This document shows positions 6,604-14,280 of a DNA stretch of 64,000 nt, in pieces (within the stretch, counting starts at the first letter, position 1; every line of letters starts with the position of its first letter). Origin of the DNA: Clostridia bacterium. GTDB lineage: Bacteria; Bacillota; Clostridia; Oscillospirales; Acutalibacteraceae. The notes under the pieces are model-generated. The model was not told the origin of the DNA, did not search any database, and was given only the letters and a program-made list of their open reading frames with translations. The stretch covers positions 1 to 64,000 of the forward strand of contig JAFSYM010000104.1 of the NCBI GenBank assembly GCA_017450005.1, in the 5' to 3' direction. A program made the position numbers and the translations under genes.

Positions 6604-6843
6604 TCACCCATTCACTTCTTTTTCAAGGAAGTCCAGCAGGTCGCCGACGGTCACAAGGGTCGGCAGAACGCGGTCGGGAATGGAGATGCCGTATTTTTCT
6701 TCGATGATGCAGATCAGATCGAACAGGTCAAACGAGTTCAGACCGAAATCGGCGGTGAGCACGTTTTCTCTTGTTGCGGATGTGATGCGTCCTTCGGTGT
6801 AATCGTTCATGATTTCCAGCAAATCTTTTTGAATGTCAGCCAT
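6604..6843 (-). CDS. Acyl carrier protein
   Basis: A 79-residue carrier protein, ATG at 6843 behind AAAGGAG. It would carry acyl groups on a phosphopantetheine arm attached to Ser37. The attachment motif is GLNSFDL, where most fatty-acid ACPs have the Asp-Ser-Leu triad, so this is a divergent, possibly dedicated ACP. The rest (ADFGLNSFDLFDLICIIEEK and VGDLLDFLEKEV) is typical four-helix ACP sequence. It starts four bases after the stop of the PlsC-like gene, so the two are an operon, and the ACP may present acyl chains to that acyltransferase. A specialised acyl, polyketide-like or D-alanyl-type carrier cannot be excluded. Confidence 0.9.
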   Translation of the reverse strand: MADIQKDLLEIMNDYTEGRITSATRENVLTADFGLNSFDLFDLICIIEEKYGISIPDRVLPTLVTVGDLLDFLEKEVNG

Positions 6844-6847
6844 TGAT

Positions 6848-8194
6848 TTATTCTCCTTTGGGTGCGCTGTTTTCTTTTTCTTTTCTGGCCTGCCGTTCGG
6901 CGTTGCGCCGGCGCCAGATCTCGTTGTATATTTCTTCCGTGGCAAGCGAAATCTTCGTCACGGAAAAATCACTGATTTCGGGGAAGACATACCAGGTGTC
7001 CTCCAGCGTGTTCAGATCGATGCAGTCCTGATGCTGCCCGAAGCGGTAGGCGTATTCCACATGAACGGCGTACTGGCCGGCCGCCTTGATCTCCATGGAG
7101 AACGGCAATCCGTTGTAGTCGCGCGTGCCGTGCAGATGGAAGCCCTCCATATCGTGCACAAGCGTGCCCTTGCCCAAACGCACAAAGCCCTTGGAGTTCG
7201 GCAGATCGTTCACATGCACCGGTGCCACAAAGCGATATGTTCCGGCAAGCACCTCCTGCTTGACCTGTTCGCGCTCCCATGCGTACCAGTCGGTCGCAAA
7301 GCGGAACTCCGTTTCACCGGTGGTCGCTTTCAGCTCGCCGTATTCCGTGAGCGTCCACGATTTTCCGCAGTTTTCGCAGTAGAGCTTGTCCTCTTTCGAG
7401 CGCATTTTATACTCTTTGCCGCAGTGCGGACACTGATACAGCACCTTGTGGAGCCCCTCGGCGCGCTTTTTATAGGAAAGGCGCACATGATTCGCAAACT
7501 GCCAGCGGAAATCGTCGTTATACAGCAGCGTGCGCAGCTTGGCGTTGATCTCGTCCGCCGTGGCCGTTTCCAGCTCCTCGGACGTATAGGCCAGCGTCAT
7601 ATCGGCCTGTACCGGGCGCAGCTCCGCCTTGCGCAGCAGGCTGTGGTCGCCCCAGAAGGGGTCATAGATGTGGTGGCCGCGGCACGTCAGGGTCACAACG
7701 GGGACCTTCTGATGCTTGACAAGCTGGCCAACCGCGTCGGGAATGACCTCGGTCACGCCGCAAAGAGAATAGCGCGCTTCGGCGTAGATGCCGAAGACCT
7801 GTCCGTTTTGGATGGCCGTTCTGCACTGGCGCAGCATGGAAATATCTGAGGTGTATTTGCGCTTGGGCACACCGCCGAGGTGGCGCAGAATCTCCTCGCG
7901 GCCGATGAAATCGTCCACCGCCGCCGGAAACACACCGCGTGCCGGATAGATTGCCGAGCTCATCACATAAAAATCGTAAAACGCATTGTGGTTGCAGACC
8001 AGGATGTAGGGCGGCTTCACACCCTCCATACGCACTTTGTTGATCACACCGTTATGCATCACGCGGCGCAGTGTGCTGCCGCCGTAAACGAGCTGCGCAA
8101 GCACGGGATCCTGCGTCATGCCCGGTCGCAGCATATCAAATTTTTTGACCTCCGGTGCGCCGCCGCGCACGTAACGTCCGTATTTTTTACTCAT
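6848..8194 (-). CDS. PlsC-like acyltransferase with zinc ribbon
   Basis: A 448-residue protein. I place the start at ATG 8194 because AGGAG sits seven bases upstream; a longer frame to 8260 has no ribosome site. The N-terminal half is a glycerolipid acyltransferase fold with the catalytic H-x4-D (NHNAFYD, about residues 66-72). The usual FPEGTRS block is changed to YAEARYS. At about residues 253-276 a CPHCG...CENCG zinc ribbon is followed by a C-terminal domain I do not recognise. It probably acylates a lysophospholipid, lyso-glycolipid or similar acceptor at the membrane, using acyl-ACP or acyl-CoA; the co-transcribed divergent ACP and nearby acyl ligases support this. The exact acceptor is unknown. 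Confidence 0.82.
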   Translation of the reverse strand: MSKKYGRYVRGGAPEVKKFDMLRPGMTQDPVLAQLVYGGSTLRRVMHNGVINKVRMEGVKPPYILVCNHNAFYDFYVMSSAIYPARGVFPAAVDDFIGREEILRHLGGVPKRKYTSDISMLRQCRTAIQNGQVFGIYAEARYSLCGVTEVIPDAVGQLVKHQKVPVVTLTCRGHHIYDPFWGDHSLLRKAELRPVQADMTLAYTSEELETATADEINAKLRTLLYNDDFRWQFANHVRLSYKKRAEGLHKVLYQCPHCGKEYKMRSKEDKLYCENCGKSWTLTEYGELKATTGETEFRFATDWYAWEREQVKQEVLAGTYRFVAPVHVNDLPNSKGFVRLGKGTLVHDMEGFHLHGTRDYNGLPFSMEIKAAGQYAVHVEYAYRFGQHQDCIDLNTLEDTWYVFPEISDFSVTKISLATEEIYNEIWRRRNAERQARKEKENSAPKGE

Positions 8195-8448
8195 GAGAAG
8201 ACTCCTATAATAAATGATCCCGATAATGATAATATAAAAACCGCGCTTTATTTTTCTCATATAGAAAATACGAAATTTTTAATATAATTTTCATGAAATT
8301 GACGAAAACTTAATGAAATGTTATAAATTCTCCTATATATTTTATAGTATGTGCGAAAGAAGAAGGATTTCTCCATATTATTTTCAAAAAACAGTTGATT
8401 TCCGGCTGGTTTTGTATTATAATATTGGACAATCGGCGCTTTAAAGCC

Positions 8449-9255
8449 TTAAAGCAGCCGGACGCCCAGCAGACGCTCAGCGTTTTGAAAGAGCATCTGC
8501 GCCTCGTCCGCTTGCGAAAACCCGAAGGAATGAAAGCGCTCCAAAAACGAACGCTGAGGAGCCCACGGGGAATCGGTTGCAAACAAAATGCGCTCCGGTC
8601 CGTGCCGCCGGATGATTTCGCGGCACTTGTCGGGATACAGATGCAGCACGGCTGCGGTATCCATGTAAACGGGCTTGCCGCAAAGCTTTTGCAGCACCTC
8701 GTCCGGCAGGTCATAGCCGCCGAGATGCGCAAGGATCAGCTTGTTTTCGAGCACGCTTCCGAGTTCCGCCAAAACCCGCAAAACCATATCCGGCGTGCAG
8801 TGGACATGTTCGCGGAACGCGATGTCAACGCCCGCGTGCGTCACGATGTAAAGATCGCGCCGCGCGGCCTCCTCCAGGATGTGCAGATAACGCGGATCGT
8901 CAAATTCCACGCCCTGATAGTCCGGGTGCAGCTTGATTCCGAACAGACCCGCGTCTTTGACGGAGTCCAGCGTGGCCGCCACATCTTCGCAGTCCGGGTG
9001 GATGCCGCCCGCAAAAAAGACGCCCTCGCGGCCGTTTTCGGCTTTGGAAAGCGCGTTGATGCTGTTTTCCTGCTGCGGCTTTGTTGCCACGGGAAGCACC
9101 ACGCTGTAATCCACACCGCTTCGGCGCATGGAAGCCTTCAGCGCGTCCAGCGTGCCTTCGCGAAAAGGCTGAATGCCGCCCTTTTCGCTCAAAAAAGCGA
9201 TAGACTGCGCGGCGATTTTGTCGGGAAATGTGTGGGTATGAAAATCAACGACCAT
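8449..9255 (-). CDS. Amidohydrolase family 2 / TIM-barrel metal hydrolase
   Basis: A 268-residue protein of the amidohydrolase-related (Amidohydro_2/TatD-like) superfamily. Seen metal and catalytic residues: DFHTH at the N terminus, GGIHP, KLHPDYQG, THAG, HLGGYD and FATDSPW near the C terminus. Such enzymes hydrolyse or decarboxylate small molecules in the cytoplasm; the substrate cannot be read from sequence. It is divergent from the acyl ligase operon with its own promoter and is separated from the downstream PlsC-like gene by about 250 bases, so it is probably a single-gene unit. Confidence 0.87.
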   Translation of the reverse strand: MVVDFHTHTFPDKIAAQSIAFLSEKGGIQPFREGTLDALKASMRRSGVDYSVVLPVATKPQQENSINALSKAENGREGVFFAGGIHPDCEDVAATLDSVKDAGLFGIKLHPDYQGVEFDDPRYLHILEEAARRDLYIVTHAGVDIAFREHVHCTPDMVLRVLAELGSVLENKLILAHLGGYDLPDEVLQKLCGKPVYMDTAAVLHLYPDKCREIIRRHGPERILFATDSPWAPQRSFLERFHSFGFSQADEAQMLFQNAERLLGVRLL

Positions 9256-9283
9256 AAGCGCCCTTCTTTCCGTGTTTTACGGA

Positions 9284-9311
9284 ATTATAGCACAAATCTC
9301 TGAAAAAGCAA
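9284..9311 (-). promoter_or_regulatory. Promoter of the amidohydrolase gene
   Basis: On the reverse strand TTGCTT, a 16-base spacer and a perfect TATAAT lie about 29 bases before the ATG at 9255, inside the 69-base divergent spacer shared with the acyl ligase operon. Confidence 0.65.
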
Positions 9312-9324
9312 AGGAAAATTTTTT

Positions 9325-10950
9325 ATGAAGACCAATGTACGTTACCGTTGTACCGTAGATTTCCCGGAACTGAACACTGTCAAAGACATCATCCTTTACG
9401 GCGCCGGAAAAGGCGGCGACAAAAAGCAATATATGTTCACCAATCTCAAAGGTGAAGTGGAAACCAAGACCTTCCGGCAGGTGTATCACGATTTTACCGG
9501 CCTCGGCCAACTGCTTTACAAGCGCGGTCTGCGCGAAAAAAAGGTTGCGATCCTCAGCGAAAACAGCTATTACTGGATCGCCGCGTTCTACGCCGTTTCC
9601 ACCGGCAGAATGACCGCTGTGCCGCTGGACGCAAAGCTTTCCGACGCGGAGCTGACCGAGATCATGGTGCGCAGCGGCTGCGACGGCATCATCTACAGCG
9701 ACGATTTCAAGTCTTCGATCGAGCTGATGAAAAAGACAGACGGCATCCAATTGACCGAGTATCTGCGGCTGGACGATTTTGACAATCTTGTGGCCGAAGG
9801 TCACAAGGATCTGGAAAGCGGCGCAAAGTTTTATCTTTCCGACAAGGTGAACCCCGACGACCTCGGCTTCATCGTCTACACCTCCGGCACCACCGGCAAG
9901 AGCAAGGGCGTCATGCTCACCCACCGCAATGTCGCCTCCGACGGCACCGAAATTTGCCGCGCCATGTCCGGCAGCCACGCCATTGCGTTTTTGCCGTTCA
10001 ACCACACGCTGTCCTGGGCAAGCGCCCTGCTTGCAAGCCCGCTGTTTGCGGAATGGGGCTATCTTTGCAAGAGCGTGCGCGATCTGCCGAAGGATCTCGT
10101 GTCCTACAGCCCGCAAAACTTCACCGCAGTGCCGCTGGCTGTGGAGACCATCTATAAAAAGATTTGGCACACCGCGAAAAAGCAGGGCAAAGAGCAGAAA
10201 CTGCAAACCGGCATCAAGCTCAGCCGCGCCCTGATGAAATACGGCATCGACATCCGCCGCAAGCTGTTCAAAGAGGTCATCGACAACCTCGGCGGCGATC
10301 TGGAGCTGGTCATCTGCGGCGGCGCTTATCTCGACGAAATGTATGAGCGCGGTCTGTATGATCTCGGTCTGCAGGTCATCGTGGGCTACGGCGTGACGGA
10401 GTGTTCGCCGATCATCACCTGCAACCGGCTGGACAACTTCAAATTCGGCTCGGTCGGCAAGCCCCTGCCCTGCAACGAGGTCATCATCCACGACCCGGAC
10501 GAAAACGGCGTGGGCGAAATCTATGTCAGGGGCAGCAACGTCATGCGCGGCTATTTTGACGACCCGGAAGCAACGGCAGAAGCGTTTGACAACGGCTGGT
10601 ACCGCACCGGCGACTTCGGCTATTTTGACGACGAGGGCTTCCTGTATTACAAGGGGCGCAAAAAGAACCTGATCGTGCTTTCCAACGGCAAAAACGTTTC
10701 ACCCGAAGAGCTGGAGGATCAGTTCTCCACCGTGGACTATGTCAAAGAAGTCATGGTCTATGCCGACGCGGACACCATCGTCGGTGAGTTTTATCTCGAT
10801 TCCAACGAGCCGGACGCGGAAGAAAAGCTGCGCGCCTACGTGCTCGAATGCAACCGCAAAAAGCCCGTGTTCAAGCGCATTTCCAAAATCGTTTTGCGCG
10901 ACACGGAATTTCCGAAAACAACAACATTAAAAATCAAGAGGGGAAAATAA
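9325..10950 (+). CDS. AMP-forming acyl-CoA/acyl-ACP synthetase (first)
   Basis: A 541-residue ANL-superfamily adenylating enzyme that activates a carboxylic acid, probably a fatty acid, with ATP and transfers it to CoA or ACP. Seen: YTSGTTGKSKGV phosphate loop, YGVTECSP, YRTGDFG, the hinge KNLIVLSNGKNVSPEELE, and FPKTTTLKIKRGK with the C-terminal lysine. Start ATG 9325 has AAAGGA upstream. It is first in an operon with a second ligase (five bases downstream) and a symporter. The paired ligases and the nearby ACP suggest processing of exogenous fatty or organic acids. Substrate specificity is not determined. Confidence 0.92.
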   Translation: MKTNVRYRCTVDFPELNTVKDIILYGAGKGGDKKQYMFTNLKGEVETKTFRQVYHDFTGLGQLLYKRGLREKKVAILSENSYYWIAAFYAVSTGRMTAVPLDAKLSDAELTEIMVRSGCDGIIYSDDFKSSIELMKKTDGIQLTEYLRLDDFDNLVAEGHKDLESGAKFYLSDKVNPDDLGFIVYTSGTTGKSKGVMLTHRNVASDGTEICRAMSGSHAIAFLPFNHTLSWASALLASPLFAEWGYLCKSVRDLPKDLVSYSPQNFTAVPLAVETIYKKIWHTAKKQGKEQKLQTGIKLSRALMKYGIDIRRKLFKEVIDNLGGDLELVICGGAYLDEMYERGLYDLGLQVIVGYGVTECSPIITCNRLDNFKFGSVGKPLPCNEVIIHDPDENGVGEIYVRGSNVMRGYFDDPEATAEAFDNGWYRTGDFGYFDDEGFLYYKGRKKNLIVLSNGKNVSPEELEDQFSTVDYVKEVMVYADADTIVGEFYLDSNEPDAEEKLRAYVLECNRKKPVFKRISKIVLRDTEFPKTTTLKIKRGK

Positions 10951-10954
10951 AAAC

Positions 10955-12589
10955 ATGACTATCGTCGATGTGCTTGAAAAAAACGCACGGTTATACGGGG
11001 ATGAGACGGCGCTTGTGGAGCTGAATCCCGAACAGACCAGCAAGCGCAAAATCACCTGGCACGAATATGAACTGGTGCAGCCGAACGCCAACGCGCCCGC
11101 ACGCCGCGAGATCACCTGGTCGGTGTTCAACGAGCGCGCCAACCGCTTTGCCAACGCCCTGCTCTCGCGCGGGATCGGCAAGGGCAACAAGGTCGCCATT
11201 TTGCTGATGAACTGTCTGGAATGGCTGCCGGTGTATTTCGGTGTGCTCAAAACCGGCGCGATCGCCGTGCCGCTGAATTTCCGCTACGCCGCGGACGAAA
11301 TCAAATATACCTTTGATTTATCCGAAGCGGACATCCTGCTTTTCGGGCCGGAATTCATCGGCCGTGTGGAAGAGATTGCAGACAGCATCGACGAACGCCA
11401 CCTGCTGCTGTTCCTCGGCGACGGCTGCCCGTCGTTCGCGGAAGGCTATCCCTCCTTTGTGGGCGAAAGCTCCAGCGCCAACCCGAACATTCCGCTGACG
11501 CTCGACGACGACGCGGCGATCTACTTTTCCTCCGGCACCACCGGCTTTCCAAAGGCGATTTTGCACAAGCACCGCGCCCTCATGCACGCGTGCATCGTGG
11601 AGCAAAAGCATCACGGGCAAACGCACGACGACGTCTTTCTGTGCATTCCGCCGCTGTATCACACCGGCGCAAAAATGCACTGGTTCGGCTCCTTCCTCGT
11701 CGGCGGCAAAGCCGTACTGCTCAAGGGCATCAAGCCGCAATACATCCTCGACGCGGTCTCGAAGGAAAAATGCACCATCGTCTGGCTGCTCGTGCCCTGG
11801 GCGCAGGACATCCTCAACGCGCTCGACAACGGCTCGCTGAAGATGGCGGACTATGAGCTTTCCCAGTGGCGGCTGATGCACATCGGCGCACAGCCGGTGC
11901 CGCAAAGCCTCATCAAGCACTGGCTCGACTATTTCCCGAACCATCAATATGACACGAACTACGGCCTTTCGGAATCCATCGGCCCGGGCGCTGTGCACCT
12001 CGGTGTGGAAAACATCCATAAGGTCGGCGCAATCGGCGTGCCCGGCTTCGGCTGGGAGGCAAAAATCGTGGACGAAGCCGGCCAACCGGTCAAACAGGGC
12101 GACGTGGGCGAGCTCATCCTCAAGGGCGACGGCGTCATGGTCTGCTATTACCGCGACGAGGAAGCCACCGCAAAAACGCTCAAGGATGGCTGGCTTTACA
12201 CCGGCGATATGGCCATGCAGGACGAGGACGGCTTCATCTTCCTTGTGGACCGCAAAAAGGACGTTATCATCACCGGCGGTGAAAACCTGTATCCCGTGCA
12301 GATCGAGGATTTCATCCGCGGGCATAATGCCGTCAGCGACGTTGCAGTCATCGGCTTGCCGGACGAGCGTCTGGGCGAGATTGCCGCCGCGATCATCAAG
12401 CTCAAGGACGGCTTTTCCTGCACAGAGGACGAGATGAACGAATTTTGCAAGGGGCTGCCGCGCTACAAGCGTCCGCGCAAGATCATTTTTGCCGACGTGC
12501 CGCGCAACCCGACCGGAAAAATCGAAAAACCCCTGCTGCGCAAGATTTACGGCGCCGACCATCTGGTTGACGCACAAAATAAAAGCTAA
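10955..12589 (+). CDS. AMP-forming acyl-CoA ligase (second)
   Basis: A 544-residue ANL enzyme, ATG at 10955 with a GAGGGGA-type ribosome site overlapping the end of the previous gene. Motifs: YFSSGTTGFPKAIL, NYGLSESIGPG, LYTGDMA, the hinge KDVIITGGENLYPVQIEDF and the C-terminal NPTGKIEK lysine. It resembles medium/long-chain or fadD-like class I ligases more than the first enzyme does, so the two are not recent duplicates. Co-transcription with the first ligase and with the symporter suggests uptake and activation of the same or related acids. Confidence 0.92.
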   Translation: MTIVDVLEKNARLYGDETALVELNPEQTSKRKITWHEYELVQPNANAPARREITWSVFNERANRFANALLSRGIGKGNKVAILLMNCLEWLPVYFGVLKTGAIAVPLNFRYAADEIKYTFDLSEADILLFGPEFIGRVEEIADSIDERHLLLFLGDGCPSFAEGYPSFVGESSSANPNIPLTLDDDAAIYFSSGTTGFPKAILHKHRALMHACIVEQKHHGQTHDDVFLCIPPLYHTGAKMHWFGSFLVGGKAVLLKGIKPQYILDAVSKEKCTIVWLLVPWAQDILNALDNGSLKMADYELSQWRLMHIGAQPVPQSLIKHWLDYFPNHQYDTNYGLSESIGPGAVHLGVENIHKVGAIGVPGFGWEAKIVDEAGQPVKQGDVGELILKGDGVMVCYYRDEEATAKTLKDGWLYTGDMAMQDEDGFIFLVDRKKDVIITGGENLYPVQIEDFIRGHNAVSDVAVIGLPDERLGEIAAAIIKLKDGFSCTEDEMNEFCKGLPRYKRPRKIIFADVPRNPTGKIEKPLLRKIYGADHLVDAQNKS

Positions 12590-12607
12590 ATGAAAAGAGG
12601 TTTTTGT

Positions 12608-14167
12608 ATGACAACCACCATGCTTTTTACCCTCGCACTGATCGTCCTGTTTTTTGCGGTGATGATCACCATCGGCATCCGCTCGCGCAAACACGCCACC
12701 GACGTCAACGGCTTTGTGCTCGGCTCACGCTCCGTGGGTCCCTGGCTTTCCGCCTTTGCGTTCGGCACCTCCTATTTTTCCGCCGTCATCTTTGTCGGCT
12801 ACGCCGGCCAGTTCGGTTGGAATTTCGGCGTATCGTCCACATGGATCGGCCTTGGCAACGCCTTCATCGGCTCGCTCCTGCCCTGGGTCATCCTCGGCCG
12901 GCGCACGCGCATCATGACGCAGGCGATCGGCTCCAAAACCATGCCCGACTTTTTCGGCGCACGGTTTGAGTCCAAGGGGCTGAAAATCGCGGCTTCGGCA
13001 ATCACGTTCATTTTCCTGATTCCCTACACCGCGTCGCTGTATAACGGTCTGTCGCGTCTGTTCTCGATGGCGTTTGAAAACATTGACTACACCGTCTGCG
13101 TCATCGTCATGGCGGCGCTCACCGGCGTTTACGTCATCATCGGCGGCTATATGGCAACGGCGATCAACGATTTTATTCAAGGGCTCATCATGCTCGTCGG
13201 CATCGTAGCGGTCATTCTGGCCGTGCTGCACGACAACGGCGGTCTTATGAACGCCATGCAGGGTCTGGCCGCGCAAAGCGAAAACGGCTGGGAGCTTTCC
13301 TCCTTCCTCGGCCCGCAGCCGGTGTTCCTGCTGTTTGTTGTGCTGCTCACGTCCCTGGGCACCTGGGGTCTGCCGCAGATGGTCGGCAAGTTTTACGCCA
13401 TCAAGAACGAGGACTCCATCAAAAAGGGCACCATCATCTCCACCTTTTTTGCAATCATCGTTGCCGGCGGCTGCTACTTCCTCGGCGGCTTCGGTCGGCT
13501 GTATCCGGTGGACGTTGCCAAGGACGGCTTTGACGCTGTTGTGCCGCAAATGCTTTCCACGCTTTCGCCGGTGCTGATCGGCGTTGTGATCGTGCTGGTG
13601 CTGAGCGCGTCGATGAGCACGCTTTCCTCGCTGGTTTTGACCTCCAGCTCCACCCTCACGCTGGACTTCCTTGCACCGCTCGGCAAAAAGGAGATGGACG
13701 AAAAGAAAAAGATGCGAATCATGCGCATCTTCATCGTGGTGTTCGTTGTGATCTCCGCGCTGATCGCCATCAAGCAATACAAGTCCAAGAGCTTCTTCAT
13801 CGCGCAGATGATGGGCGTTTCCTGGGGTGCGCTGGCAGGCGCCTTCCTTGCGCCGTTTTTATACGGTCTTTACTACAAAAAGACGACCAAGGCTGCGGTC
13901 GTCGTCTCGTTCATCTTCGGCGTGGGCATGGAGCTGGTGCAGCTTTGCATCTCCCTTGGCTGGCTGGACGTTTCCGGCAGCGGCCTGCTGTCCTTCGTGT
14001 TCAAAAACTCGCTGTATTCCGGCGTGTTCGCCATGGTCGGCGGCTTGATTCTCGTGCCGCTGGTGTCGCTTTGCACGCAGAAGACGAAGCCGAAGGATGT
14101 GGACGCCATGTTTGAATGCTACAACGTGACGAAGACGGTCGAGATCACCGACAGTCTTGGTGAATGA
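12608..14167 (+). CDS. Sodium:solute symporter (SSS family)
   Basis: A 519-residue membrane transporter of the SSS/SLC5 type with about 13 predicted helices. I choose ATG 12608 because AAAGAGG lies just upstream; the earlier ATG at 12590 lies before that site. Family features: the first helices with SVGPWLSAFAFGTSYFSAV, GWNFGVSSTWIGLGNA, and the GGYMATAINDFIQGLIM core segment. It would use the Na+ gradient to import a small carboxylate, amino acid or similar solute. Its position after two acyl ligases suggests it imports an acid that they activate; this is inference. A terminator follows at 14240. Confidence 0.93.
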   Translation: MTTTMLFTLALIVLFFAVMITIGIRSRKHATDVNGFVLGSRSVGPWLSAFAFGTSYFSAVIFVGYAGQFGWNFGVSSTWIGLGNAFIGSLLPWVILGRRTRIMTQAIGSKTMPDFFGARFESKGLKIAASAITFIFLIPYTASLYNGLSRLFSMAFENIDYTVCVIVMAALTGVYVIIGGYMATAINDFIQGLIMLVGIVAVILAVLHDNGGLMNAMQGLAAQSENGWELSSFLGPQPVFLLFVVLLTSLGTWGLPQMVGKFYAIKNEDSIKKGTIISTFFAIIVAGGCYFLGGFGRLYPVDVAKDGFDAVVPQMLSTLSPVLIGVVIVLVLSASMSTLSSLVLTSSSTLTLDFLAPLGKKEMDEKKKMRIMRIFIVVFVVISALIAIKQYKSKSFFIAQMMGVSWGALAGAFLAPFLYGLYYKKTTKAAVVVSFIFGVGMELVQLCISLGWLDVSGSGLLSFVFKNSLYSGVFAMVGGLILVPLVSLCTQKTKPKDVDAMFECYNVTKTVEITDSLGE

Positions 14168-14230
14168 GTCGTTAGTCGATAGTCGTTAGTCGATAGTCGA
14201 TAGCTGTTAGCTGTTAGCTGCTAGCTGTCA
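14168..14230 (+). repeat. Heptamer array abutting the symporter stop codon
   Basis: Nine 7-base units start directly after the TGA: TCGTTAG and TCGATAG units, then CTGTTAG and CTGCTAG units, all carrying TAG in the coding-strand orientation. This array joins both sub-types seen separately at 3774 and 6501. Confidence 0.92.
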
Positions 14231-14239
14231 GCGGATAGA

Positions 14240-14280
14240 AAACCCCGCCGTGGATGTGAAACGGCGGGGTTGTTTTAGTT
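14240..14280. terminator. Bidirectional terminator between convergent genes
   Basis: AACCCCGCCG pairs with CGGCGGGGTT, followed rightwards by GTTTTAGTTTTATT and leftwards by TTTTC. It can end both the symporter operon and the converging BspA-like gene. Confidence 0.87.

Noticed and set aside
9277-12694. Reverse frames of 404 and 458 residues opposite the acyl ligases
   Set aside because: Shadows of two ANL enzymes with complete motif sets on the forward strand.
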